Shown: positions 1 through 6,040, counted from the stretch's first letter. The stretch is 7,253 nt of DNA from Bacteroidales bacterium (GCA_012518155.1 JAAYTC010000025.1:1-7253), one strand, 5' to 3'. Notes: generated from the sequence alone by a model not told the origin. A program made the numbers and translations.

Positions 1-140
1 GAGAAACGTTTTTGGTATCGATGGCGGGCCGCAGCCTTCGGGATTCCGATTTATCGGAACAGCGGATTACAAAGATACCGGAACACTCAAATCCTGTCAG
101 AAGGAGTTTCGTCTTATTCCACCGGTGCGGCTTCTTATAA
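1..140 (+). other. Possible 3' end of an upstream gene, frame unresolved
   Basis: All three plus-strand frames are open from the left edge. Frame 3 stops at 138-140, directly before the terminator hairpin, and frame 1 stops inside it at 151-153. Frame 2 runs through the hairpin to 316 and its first 40 or so residues look the most protein-like (it contains FGIDGGPQPSGFRF). I recognise none of the three translations. The terminator suggests that a rightward gene ends here, which favours frame 3, while residue composition favours frame 2. The conflict could mean a frameshift, a decayed gene or noncoding sequence. Confidence 0.25.
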
Positions 141-192
141 AAAAGCAGATTAGCAAACAGAGACTCTCTTTTGCAATCTGCTTTTGCTTTTT
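141..192. terminator. Strong bidirectional intrinsic terminator hairpin
   Basis: Positions 141-162 pair with 166-185 in 20 base pairs, interrupted only by single unpaired bases A152 and C158, with a three-base loop (ACT). The core is GCAGATT/AATCTGC. A T-rich run (GCTTTTTATA) follows on the plus strand. The A-run at 139-144 becomes six U in the minus transcript, so the hairpin could stop transcription both ways. It isolates the transporter genes from whatever lies to the left. Confidence 0.8.
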
Positions 193-320
193 ATATAGGG
201 ACGTGGAGCAGCTCGGAGTGCGGCCGTCCAGTGGAACAGTCCAGCGGAGCGGCTTAGTGCGACATTCCACCGGATTCCCGAATAAAAGGCTGCTTAACAA
301 CACAGTTTTTAATTAAGCGC
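193..320 (+). other. Leader between the terminator and the transporter pair
   Basis: About 128 bp with no convincing gene. It contains a possible imperfect stem (227-236 with 265-274, one internal mismatch) and a second short pairing (GGACG 199-203 with CGTCC 225-229). The two pairings overlap at 227-229 and are mutually exclusive. I see no clear TAnnTTTG promoter box, no strong Shine-Dalgarno before the ATG at 321, and no riboswitch class that I recognise. The transporter promoter probably lies here, but I cannot place it. Confidence 0.3.
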
Positions 321-893
321 ATGGGCAGAATCAAACAATATTGGGAAATTTTTCTGGTATTTTTTAAAATTGGAGCCTTCACCTTTGGTGGTGGTTACGC
401 CATGATCCCCCTTATTCGTAACGAGGTTGTCGGCAAGAAGAACTGGCTCGAAGACGATGAGTTCATGGATATGCTGGCCCTTGCTCAATCCATGCCCGGC
501 CCCATTTCATTAAACACCGCCATCTTCGTCGGCCGCAAGCGCCTGGGGTTTCGCGGTAGCCTTGCCACGAGCGCGGGCATCATTCTCCCCTCTTTTATTG
601 TTATACTGATCATAGCCATGGTCTTTACCCAATTCAAAGACAACCCCGTGGTAGAAAGAGTGTTTAAAGGTATTCGCCCCGCCGTGGTGGCCCTTATTGC
701 TGCCCCGCTCTTGGGCCTGGGCAAATCGGCCGGCGTGAAACTCACCAACCTATGGATACCTGTTGTCGTGGCCTTGTCGGTCTGGCTTCTGAAGGTATCC
801 CCCGTATACATCATCCTTGCCGCCATCCTCCTTGGGATCCTCCACTATATTTACTTGAAACGAATTACTAAAAAGAAGCATGGAACTGATTGA
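321..893 (+). CDS. chrA: CHR-family (chromate transporter-like) membrane protein, first half-size subunit
   Basis: This 190-residue, very hydrophobic protein has the N-terminal hallmark of the CHR superfamily: FGGGYAMIPLI at residues 22-32, then QSMPGP at 56-61. Hydrophobic stretches at about 84-103, 120-134 and 145-178 fit a multi-spanning inner-membrane protein, and a basic tail (KRITKKK) probably faces the cytoplasm. Family knowledge: short-chain CHR proteins of about 190 residues are encoded as adjacent pairs, whereas long-chain ChrA fuses both halves. Characterised members export chromate, but many homologues have unproven substrates. The ATG at 321 suits the family length. The gene overlaps the next one by 14 bp, implying translational coupling and a two-subunit transporter. 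The family is secure; the substrate is not. Confidence 0.93.
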   Translation: MGRIKQYWEIFLVFFKIGAFTFGGGYAMIPLIRNEVVGKKNWLEDDEFMDMLALAQSMPGPISLNTAIFVGRKRLGFRGSLATSAGIILPSFIVILIIAMVFTQFKDNPVVERVFKGIRPAVVALIAAPLLGLGKSAGVKLTNLWIPVVVALSVWLLKVSPVYIILAAILLGILHYIYLKRITKKKHGTD

Positions 894-1443
894 TCTTTAC
901 CTGGCTCTTTTCCTGTCGTTCCTCAAGATCGGTTTGTTCGGTTTCGGGGGTGGCTACGCCATGCTACCGCTCATACAGCGTGAGGTGGTGGATCTGCACG
1001 GGTGGATCTCGGTGAGCGACTTTACCGATATCGTGGCCATCTCGCAGACCACGCCAGGCCCCATCGCCTTTAACTCGGCCACCTATATCGGCTACACCGC
1101 CGTCACCAACATGGGATACGCGCAAGGCTACGGGATCGTGGGATCCGCGGTGTGCACCCTCGCGGTGAGCATCCCCTCGTTGATCCTGATGACCATCGTG
1201 ACCGTCTCTTTCTTCCGCCTCAAGAACAACCCCTGGATGCAAGCGTCCCTCTCGGTGCTCAAGCCAGCCATCATCGGTTTAATCGCTTCAGCGGCTCTTT
1301 TGCTAATGAACGACTATAACTTTGTAGACTATAAGAGTTGGATAATTTTTGGTGCTGTACTGGTTGCTTCGTTAAAGAAAGTAGATCCTATTTTATTAAT
1401 CGTGCTATCCGGTGTCGCGGGCTTCTTCCTTTATCCAGCCTAA
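880..1443 (+). CDS. chrA: CHR-family (chromate transporter-like) membrane protein, second half-size subunit
   Basis: This 187-residue protein is homologous to the preceding subunit. FGGGYAMLPLI again falls at residues 22-32 and QTTPGP at 56-61, so the two halves align without gaps through the signature region. Hydrophobic segments at about 85-112, 126-143, 153-165 and 169-185 indicate several membrane spans. The start codon lies inside the end of the upstream gene, so the two are almost certainly co-transcribed and act as a heterodimeric pump. Substrate is uncertain, with chromate or another oxyanion as the family default. Base composition changes sharply inside the gene: sampled blocks are about 63% GC at 1141-1200 but about 33% at 1321-1380, although the reading frame and membrane pattern continue. 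Confidence 0.93.
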   Translation: MELIDLYLALFLSFLKIGLFGFGGGYAMLPLIQREVVDLHGWISVSDFTDIVAISQTTPGPIAFNSATYIGYTAVTNMGYAQGYGIVGSAVCTLAVSIPSLILMTIVTVSFFRLKNNPWMQASLSVLKPAIIGLIASAALLLMNDYNFVDYKSWIIFGAVLVASLKKVDPILLIVLSGVAGFFLYPA

Positions 1444-1471
1444 TTCATCTTTTCAAGGGTATTTATTCTTA

Positions 1472-1506
1472 ATTCAAGTTTCACAGGTAATACAACTATA
1501 GCTAAA
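1472..1506 (+). repeat. Bipartite downstream repeat, copy A (after the second CHR gene)
   Basis: ATTCAAGTTTCACA (1472-1485) is followed after 11 bp by TATAGCTAAA (1497-1506). Both blocks recur in inverted orientation in copy B at 1614-1655, where they are 18 bp apart. Copy A starts 28 bp past the stop of the plus-strand transporter gene. Copies A and B form the ends of a roughly 190-bp inverted-repeat unit that fills most of this convergent intergenic region. No coding potential is evident between them. Confidence 0.7.
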
Positions 1507-1598
1507 TTTCACTGAAGTTAGATTATTTCTACGCTCAACATAGCTAAAACAAGTTTTATCTCTGTGTTCACTTATCGAAATAATTCGGCTGTCAATGT

Positions 1599-1656
1599 TT
1601 TATAGGCCTCATTTTTAGCTATAATTATAATAATTGAGGCTTGTGAAACTTGAATC
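1599..1656 (-). repeat. Bipartite downstream repeat, copy B (after the GNAT gene)
   Basis: This segment aligns without gaps to 2244-2301, 49 of 58 positions being identical by hand count. On the minus strand it reads ATTCAAGTTTCACA, 18 bp, TATAGCTAAA, beginning 8 bp after the GNAT stop codon. It also contains an 8-bp stem (1604-1611 with 1635-1642, one G-U pair) around GCCTCA/TGAGGC, separated by 23 nt. This stem is lost in copy C, which has TGATAC instead. A role in RNA 3'-end formation or a dispersed intergenic element are both possible. Confidence 0.75.
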
Positions 1657-1663
1657 CTTAATT

Positions 1664-2167
1664 TTATCCTTTCGTGCTTTTTTGATAAGCGAGACGTTCG
1701 GAACCGTCCTCCACGTGAATAATACCACGATAGCTAAAACCCAGTTTCTCGATGATGTGCTGCATCGCCCGGTTATCGCGATGCGTATCCACCCGAATAT
1801 TGGGATGCCGGACAAGGCACCACCGGATGCAGGCTTCCCCTACCCCTTTCTCTTCCCCTGAAGAGGCGATGCGATGTACCGTGCCGTACTCCTCCCCCTC
1901 GTCCAGCCACTCACCACCAAATATCTCATGGTACGTGGGATCCTCGCCGATGATAAAACAGAAAGTGCCGACCGGTTTCCCGGCATCGTTCTCGCACACG
2001 AAGCTGTGTCCCGCGGCGATCTCCTCCCGGATCAATGACTCGGGGGGATAATCGGTTCCCCACTGCGAAGCATTTCCCGTTTGCCGCATGTATGCACGAG
2101 CGATGGCGTACATCTCCATCACCCGCGACAGATCGGCTTCTTCGGTCGGTCGTATTCGTCGAATCAC
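1664..2167 (-). CDS. GNAT-family N-acetyltransferase
   Basis: A single-domain GNAT of 167 residues from the GTG at 2165-2167. Family features are an N-terminal IRRIRPTEEADLSRVMEMY segment, the core strand TVHRIAS, a P-loop-like acetyl-CoA-binding segment EEKGVGEACIRW, and the motif-B region NRAMQHIIEKLGFSYRGII near the C terminus. Such enzymes transfer acetyl from acetyl-CoA to an amine in the cytoplasm; nothing in the sequence identifies the acceptor. No in-frame ATG exists before the conserved domain. GTG gives the usual GNAT N terminus, and a TTG at 2192-2194 would add nine residues. Neither has a good Shine-Dalgarno. The gene is bracketed by direct-repeat copies B and C, lies downstream of topA on the same strand, and converges on the transporter pair. 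Confidence 0.9.
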   Translation of the reverse strand: MIRRIRPTEEADLSRVMEMYAIARAYMRQTGNASQWGTDYPPESLIREEIAAGHSFVCENDAGKPVGTFCFIIGEDPTYHEIFGGEWLDEGEEYGTVHRIASSGEEKGVGEACIRWCLVRHPNIRVDTHRDNRAMQHIIEKLGFSYRGIIHVEDGSERLAYQKSTKG

Positions 2168-2243
2168 TTTAAAACGATCTTCGTTAAGACTCAAACAGCT
2201 TATCAGATTACGCTTATTTCATCTAACGGGTCCCCATTAAACA

Positions 2244-2301
2244 TTTATAGGCCTCATTCTTAGCTATAATCGTAATAACTGATACATGCGAAACTTGAGT
2301 C
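2244..2301 (-). repeat. Bipartite downstream repeat, copy C (after topA)
   Basis: This is the direct repeat of copy B. On the minus strand it reads CTCAAGTTTCGCA (2299-2287), 18 bp, TATAGCTAAG (2268-2259), starting 45 bp beyond the topA stop. It is the main recognisable feature of the 177-bp gap between topA and the GNAT gene. No clear TAnnTTTG promoter for the GNAT gene was found in this gap, so that gene may be read through from topA or use a promoter I cannot see. Confidence 0.75.
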
Positions 2302-2344
2302 ACGTAATAATTACCCGCTTCATGCTGTTCTATTTAGCGGTTGT

Positions 2345-4810
2345 CTACTTCGTACTTGTTCCCTTAGAAGTACTCCTTTTAGTCGTCGATTTCTTAGTCG
2401 TTGATTTTTTTGTGGTCGCCTTTGCAGTCGCCGTTTTCTTTGTAGATGCTTTCTTGGCAGATGTTTTCTTGGTTGCAGCGGCCTTCTTGGTTGCCCCTCC
2501 TTTTTTGGCCGGTTTATCTTTATCCGACTCCTCGATAATCTGCATGCACTCCTCCAGCGTCAACGCGCTCGGATCCATCTTCTTCGGGATCTTGTAGTTC
2601 GATTTCTTGTACGCGATATAGGGGCCGTACCGTCCGTTCAACACCTGAAGATCGGGTTCCGCATCGAATATCTGGATAATCTTTTCCCTATCTTTTTTCT
2701 CTTTCTCCTCGATCAGCTCGATCGCCTCCTCCAGTTCGATCTCCAGCGGATCCGCCCCCTTGGGAAGGGAGACAAATTTACCGTCGTGCCGCACGTACGG
2801 CCCAAACCGCCCTACCCCGATCACCACCTCCTTCTCTCGGAACTCGCCGACCGTACGAGGCAGTTCAAACAACTTAAGCGTCTCCTCTAAGGTAATGGTT
2901 TCGATGGACTGCGACTTCTGCAACGAGGCAAAAAGCGGCTTCTCCTCTTCGTCTTGGGTTCCGATCTGCGCCATGGGTCCATAGCGTCCGATCTTCACTG
3001 ACACCTGCCGCCCCGTCTTGGGATCGGTTCCCAACACCCGTTCACCCGCCTTATGCTCGGTCCGCATCTGGGAGATCTCCTCCACCGTGGGATGAAACAG
3101 ATCGTAGAATTCAGCGATCGATTGATTCCATTGGGCTTTCCCCTCGGCGATCTTATCGAAATTCTTCTCTACCCGGGCCGTAAAATTAAAGTCGACAATC
3201 GACGGGAAATACTCTACAAGAAAATCGTTCACGACGATGCCAATATCCGTGGGAATCAGCTTGTTCTTATCGGCACCCGCCATCTCTTTTTTATCAGTAT
3301 CTTTTATCGTTCCCTTCTTGAGGGTGAGGATATTGTACGCGCGCTCCACCCCTTCCACGTTCCCTTTCTCCACGTACTCGCGGTTGATGATGGTAGAGAT
3401 GGTGGGGGCGTACGTGGAGGGGCGGCCAATACCCAGCTCCTCCATCTTGCGGACCAGCGCCGCTTCCGTGTACCTCGGGGGACGCTGCGTGAACCGCTCC
3501 GTGGCGGTCGTCTCCTGCATGGCCAGTGCCTCCCCTTCTTTCATGGGCGGGAGCATCCCCTCCTCCTTTTCCCCGTTCTCGTCGTCCGTTCCCTCTAAGT
3601 ATACTCGCAAGAAACCGTCGAACTTGATCACTTCACCGTTCGCCACGAACTTCCCTTCGCTGTTCGAAATACCGATATTAGCGGTCGTGCGCTCCAGCTC
3701 GGCATCCGCCATCTGCGAAGCGATAGTACGCTTCCAAATCAGTTCGTAGAGCCGTTTCTCCTGCGCCGTGCCGTCCACCTGATGCTGGCTCATGTAGGTG
3801 GGCCTTATCGCCTCGTGCGCCTCTTGAGCCCCTTTCGACTTAGTGGAATATTGGCGTACTTTATGATACTTATCGCCATACTGTTCCACGATTTCGCTCT
3901 TCGCGGTACCGATGGCCAAACCAGACAGATTCACCGAGTCGGTACGCATATAGGTGATCTTACCCGATTCATAGAGCCGTTGCGCCACCATCATGGTCTG
4001 CCCCACCGAGAAGCCCAGCTTGCGCGATGCTTCCTGCTGCAGGGTGGAGGTAGTGAACGGAGCAGCCGGTGTTTTCTTCGCCGGTCGCGTATTGACCTCA
4101 TCGATAGTGAAGGTGGAGGTTTTCAGTTTCTCCAGCAGAGCCAGTGCCTCCTCTTTCGTTTTGAGTCGCTTGTTGTACTCCGCTTTTATCTCGTACCGCT
4201 GTCCGCCCTCCTCTTTCGTGAAAATAGCCACGATGCGGTACGCAGCCTCTGACTGGAATTGTTGAATCTCTCGTTCCCGTTCCACGATCAATCGCACGGC
4301 GACCGACTGCACCCGTCCCGCGGAAAGGGCCGGTTTAATCTTTCTCCAGAGCACGGGTGACAATTCGAAGCCCACGATACGATCCAGTACCCGTCGCGCC
4401 TGTTGCGCGTCCACCAGGTTCTGATCGATGGAGCGGGGATTCTTTACCGCTTCCTGAATGGCATCTTTGGTGATCTCATGAAAAACAATGCGCTTGGTAT
4501 TCTCTTTTTTCAACTCCAGCGCATCGAAAAGGTGCCATGAAATGGCCTCCCCCTCCCGGTCCTCGTCCGAAGCCAGCCATACTGTATCGGCTTTTTTAGC
4601 AGCCGTTTTCAGTTCGGAAACCACCTTCTTCTTATCGGCAGGTACTTCGTAGATAGGTGTAAAGTCGTTTTCAATATCGATGCTAAAATCTTTTTTCTTC
4701 AGGTCGCGTATATGCCCGTAGCTCGACATCACTTGAAAATCTTTTCCAAGAAACTTTTCAATGGTCTTTGCCTTCGCGGGCGACTCGACGATAACCAGAT
4801 TTTTTTCCAT
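2345..4810 (-). CDS. topA: DNA topoisomerase I (type IA)
   Basis: This 821-residue enzyme relaxes negatively supercoiled DNA by cutting one strand through a 5'-phosphotyrosine. The Toprim domain opens with LVIVESPAKAKTIEKFLG and supplies Glu9 and the metal-binding acidic triad Asp82, Asp84 and Glu86 (SDEDREGE). The catalytic tyrosine is Tyr287 in ITYMRTDS. Conserved PPRYTEAALV and GIGRPSTYAP lie at about 444-469. The C terminus has three glycine/aromatic repeats (about 592-650, 658-706 and 711-761, with GRYGP, GRFGPY and GRYGPY) in place of visible Cys4 zinc fingers. It ends in a Lys/Thr/Ala tail (764-821) that probably binds DNA non-specifically. The ATG at 4808-4810 starts exactly at the conserved N terminus. 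A promoter and a structured leader lie just upstream. Confidence 0.98.
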   Translation of the reverse strand: MEKNLVIVESPAKAKTIEKFLGKDFQVMSSYGHIRDLKKKDFSIDIENDFTPIYEVPADKKKVVSELKTAAKKADTVWLASDEDREGEAISWHLFDALELKKENTKRIVFHEITKDAIQEAVKNPRSIDQNLVDAQQARRVLDRIVGFELSPVLWRKIKPALSAGRVQSVAVRLIVEREREIQQFQSEAAYRIVAIFTKEEGGQRYEIKAEYNKRLKTKEEALALLEKLKTSTFTIDEVNTRPAKKTPAAPFTTSTLQQEASRKLGFSVGQTMMVAQRLYESGKITYMRTDSVNLSGLAIGTAKSEIVEQYGDKYHKVRQYSTKSKGAQEAHEAIRPTYMSQHQVDGTAQEKRLYELIWKRTIASQMADAELERTTANIGISNSEGKFVANGEVIKFDGFLRVYLEGTDDENGEKEEGMLPPMKEGEALAMQETTATERFTQRPPRYTEAALVRKMEELGIGRPSTYAPTISTIINREYVEKGNVEGVERAYNILTLKKGTIKDTDKKEMAGADKNKLIPTDIGIVVNDFLVEYFPSIVDFNFTARVEKNFDKIAEGKAQWNQSIAEFYDLFHPTVEEISQMRTEHKAGERVLGTDPKTGRQVSVKIGRYGPMAQIGTQDEEEKPLFASLQKSQSIETITLEETLKLFELPRTVGEFREKEVVIGVGRFGPYVRHDGKFVSLPKGADPLEIELEEAIELIEEKEKKDREKIIQIFDAEPDLQVLNGRYGPYIAYKKSNYKIPKKMDPSALTLEECMQIIEESDKDKPAKKGGATKKAAATKKTSAKKASTKKTATAKATTKKSTTKKSTTKRSTSKGTSTK
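2379..2408 (-). repeat. Tandem 15-bp repeat coding for the TopA Lys/Thr tail
   Basis: Two adjacent 15-bp units (2379-2393 and 2394-2408) differ at two positions and encode the repeated KKSTT units. Looser versions extend to about 2505, coding for Lys-Thr-Ala-Ser combinations. Such simple coding repeats can change copy number by slippage, so tail length may vary between strains. Confidence 0.6.
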
Positions 4811-4841
4811 TCAGATGCTCTTTCTTTTATTATGATAGGCG

Positions 4842-4893
4842 ACGTGTTTTCGGGCGGGTATGTTTTATCCCCAGTTACTTCGCGAAAACACGT
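4842..4893 (-). promoter_or_regulatory. Inverted repeat (leader stem-loop) in the topA 5' untranslated region
   Basis: ACGTGTTTTCG at 4842-4852 is perfectly repeated in inverse at 4883-4893, with 30 bp between. If transcription starts near 4900, as the upstream promoter predicts, the arm opens the mRNA within about 10 nt of its 5' end. Two further C-G pairs can form after a two-base bulge. It could be a stabilising 5' stem, a supercoiling- or protein-responsive element, or a split operator in DNA. It ends 31 bp before the start codon. Confidence 0.6.
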
Positions 4894-4905
4894 GCAATTT
4901 TGGTG

Positions 4906-4937
4906 CAAAAGTAGTAATTTTGAATCAGGAACAACAA
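4906..4937 (-). promoter_or_regulatory. topA promoter, Bacteroidota sigma-ABfr type
   Basis: On the minus strand, TACTTTTG (4913-4906) matches the Bacteroidota -7 consensus TAnnTTTG exactly. TTGTTG (4937-4932) lies 18-21 bp upstream, as expected for the -33 TTG element. The predicted start is near 4899-4901, giving a leader of about 90 nt before the topA ATG. Confidence 0.7.
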
Positions 4938-4941
4938 TTTT

Positions 4942-4964
4942 TTAAGAAATTCCTTGTTTCTTAA
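4942..4964. repeat. Small AT-rich hairpin upstream of topA
   Basis: TTAAGAAA (4942-4949) and TTTCTTAA (4957-4964) are perfect inverted repeats around a 7-nt loop. A T-run follows only in the plus direction (GCTTTTTT), the wrong side for terminating the minus-strand yigZ gene. It may be a weak terminator against plus-strand transcription or an upstream element of the topA promoter. A second weak 8-bp pairing (4982-4989 with 5022-5029) includes the yigZ stop codon. Confidence 0.35.
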
Positions 4965-5025
4965 GCTTTTTTGGCGAGATGTTGATTGAGTTAAATCAGT
5001 TGCGCAGGTAACAAGCCGAATTCAA

Positions 5026-5625
5026 TCAAACTCCTGCAAGATCAATCCCGTGAATAGCAGAGAGCATCCCTTGCAATCGGTCGGATAGCGATCGTCGCAC
5101 TTGCAGCCGCATGCGGCAGGATTCAGTAAAATCTTGTGTCCACTTCACCTCGTCGAACTGCTTTAGCACCCGCATCACCTCGTTCAACAGAGGGTATTCA
5201 AAATGAATATCGATGAAATCATCCACCGTCTTCTCCACCACTTCAGCATTAGCTATGGCATCCGCTGCCGCCTCCTTGTAGGCCCTGATGAGCCCCCCCG
5301 TTCCCAGTAGCGTTCCCCCGAAGTAACGCACCACCGCGATCAACACATCCGTCAGCTCCGCCGAGTTAATTTGTCCCAGAATAGGTCTTCCCGCCGTGCC
5401 CGACGGCTCCCCATCGTCGTTCGCACGGAACTCCTCTCTCTCCCACCCCAGCATGTAGGCCCAGCAGACATGCCGCGCATCGTGATACTTCACACGCAAC
5501 TCCTCCACCAGCCCCAACGCCTCGTCGGCACTCTTCACCGGGTAAATATAAGAGATAAACTTGCTTTTCTTCTCGTTGATGTACCCCTCCGCGGGTGTCA
5601 CTACCGTTTTGTACGTGTCGTCCAT
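5026..5625 (-). CDS. yigZ: YigZ/IMPACT (UPF0029) family protein
   Basis: A 199-residue protein counted from the ATG at 5623-5625; upstream TTG extension to 5640 lacks support. Signatures in order are KSKFISYIYPV, KYHDARHVCWAY, NDDGEPSGTAGRPIL and VVRYFGGTLLGTGGLIRAY, defining the N-terminal UPF0029/IMPACT fold. A C-terminal half with FEYPLLNEVMRVL matches the DUF1949 ferredoxin-like domain. This two-domain layout and length are standard for bacterial YigZ/YvyE. Eukaryotic IMPACT modulates Gcn2 signalling; the bacterial biochemical role is not settled, and an RNA- or ribosome-related function is often suggested. A TATTTTTG box (5637-5630 on the minus strand) sits so close to the ATG that transcription from it would be nearly leaderless, but no matching -33 element is seen. 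Confidence 0.93.
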   Translation of the reverse strand: MDDTYKTVVTPAEGYINEKKSKFISYIYPVKSADEALGLVEELRVKYHDARHVCWAYMLGWEREEFRANDDGEPSGTAGRPILGQINSAELTDVLIAVVRYFGGTLLGTGGLIRAYKEAAADAIANAEVVEKTVDDFIDIHFEYPLLNEVMRVLKQFDEVKWTQDFTESCRMRLQVRRSLSDRLQGMLSAIHGIDLAGV

Positions 5626-5686
5626 GGAACAAAAATACAAAAAACAACGAGAATGGTGGAATTAATTCATCGATCAGCCGAAAATT

Positions 5687-5799
5687 TCAGAATGAGTTCC
5701 GGTATTTGTACTTATTTTTCGGTACTAATTTACCGATTTCCGACTTCTTCATGTATTACAAAAAGGCCTTTCACGTTCATCTGTTCTGGTATATTTCAT
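5687..5799 (-). pseudogene. Chained tiny reading frames after the antitoxin-like gene, possible gene remnant
   Basis: An ATG (5799-5797) overlaps the stop of the antitoxin-like gene in ATGA fashion, the arrangement usual for a coupled partner gene. It opens only 16 codons (MKYTRTDERERPFCNT) before TGA at 5749. A second ATGA overlap there starts a 21-codon frame (begins MKKSEIGKLVPKNKYKY) ending at 5687, in a different frame. No full toxin can be read. This could be the debris of a partner toxin disrupted by indels and deletion, or chance. I find no firm homology. Confidence 0.25.
5719..5736. repeat. Short hairpin between the antitoxin-like gene and yigZ
   Basis: TCGGTA (5719-5724) pairs with TACCGA (5731-5736) around a 6-nt loop. 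In the minus direction the stem is followed by A-rich rather than U-rich sequence, so it is not a clear terminator. The surrounding 5641-5795 spacer is AT-rich and otherwise holds only the tiny frames described separately. Confidence 0.3.
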
Positions 5800-6011
5800 C
5801 GTAAAATTTCCTCTACCACATTATCGATATTCTCAACACGGGTAACGCGCCCCTTTGAAATATCCTCCATCGATTTTTCTATAGGACTCAACTTCTTTGA
5901 CTTCGAATGTGTTTTAGATTCCACAACAGTCGCGCCAGCCTCAACAGCAGCATTCAAGATACTCTTGATTACCGCATTTTTATCATCATATTTTAAAGTA
6001 ATTATTGCCAT
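5796..6011 (-). CDS. Small antitoxin-like protein, AT-rich
   Basis: A 71-residue protein from the ATG at 6009-6011, beginning MAIITLKYDDKNAVIKSILN. GAAGGAG, about 9 nt upstream, supports this start, and a longer TTG start at 6035 would sit inside the promoter box. An N-terminal beta strand and helix followed by a charged middle (SKSKKLSPIEKSMEDI) and a GRVTRVENIDNVVEEIL tail resemble small Bacteroidota antitoxins of the RelB/DUF2683 sort. That is resemblance by pattern, not a proven match. A block inside the gene is about 30% GC, against about 58% in a trhO block, which suggests a separate origin. No intact toxin lies downstream, though an ATGA-overlapping start is there. It may instead be a conserved hypothetical with another role. 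Confidence 0.7.
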   Translation of the reverse strand: MAIITLKYDDKNAVIKSILNAAVEAGATVVESKTHSKSKKLSPIEKSMEDISKGRVTRVENIDNVVEEILR

Positions 6012-6032
6012 AACTTCTTCTCCTTCTGACAG

Positions 6033-6040
6033 CAAATATA
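6033..6040 (-). promoter_or_regulatory. -7 promoter box of the antitoxin-like gene
   Basis: TATATTTG on the minus strand (6040-6033) matches TAnnTTTG exactly. It places the transcript start near 6026, just ahead of the Shine-Dalgarno and ATG. The -33 region falls in the 3' end of trhO and shows only a T-run, so the promoter is plausible but incomplete. It suggests independent expression rather than readthrough from trhO. Confidence 0.5.

Noticed and set aside
193..320. Riboswitch upstream of the transporter pair
   Set aside because: Only short, mutually exclusive pairings are possible and no known aptamer core was recognised.
1729..1741. ATAGCTAAAAC inside the GNAT gene resembling the repeat block
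   Set aside because: It encodes the conserved GFSYR segment of the acetyltransferase in frame, so the match is best explained by coding sequence and chance.
1599..2301. Integron-type gene cassette with attC sites around the GNAT gene
   Set aside because: The repeats lack the paired GTTRRRY/RYYYAAC core sites and the folded arm structure expected of attC, and no integrase is present.
3053..4252. Several plus-strand open frames of 156-181 codons opposite topA
   Set aside because: Shadows of the GC-rich topA coding strand; compositions are atypical and no family features are visible.
5630..5637. TATTTTTG as a yigZ promoter
   Set aside because: It fits the -7 consensus but no TTG is found at the -33 position and the start would fall on the ATG itself, so it is mentioned with the gene but not called.
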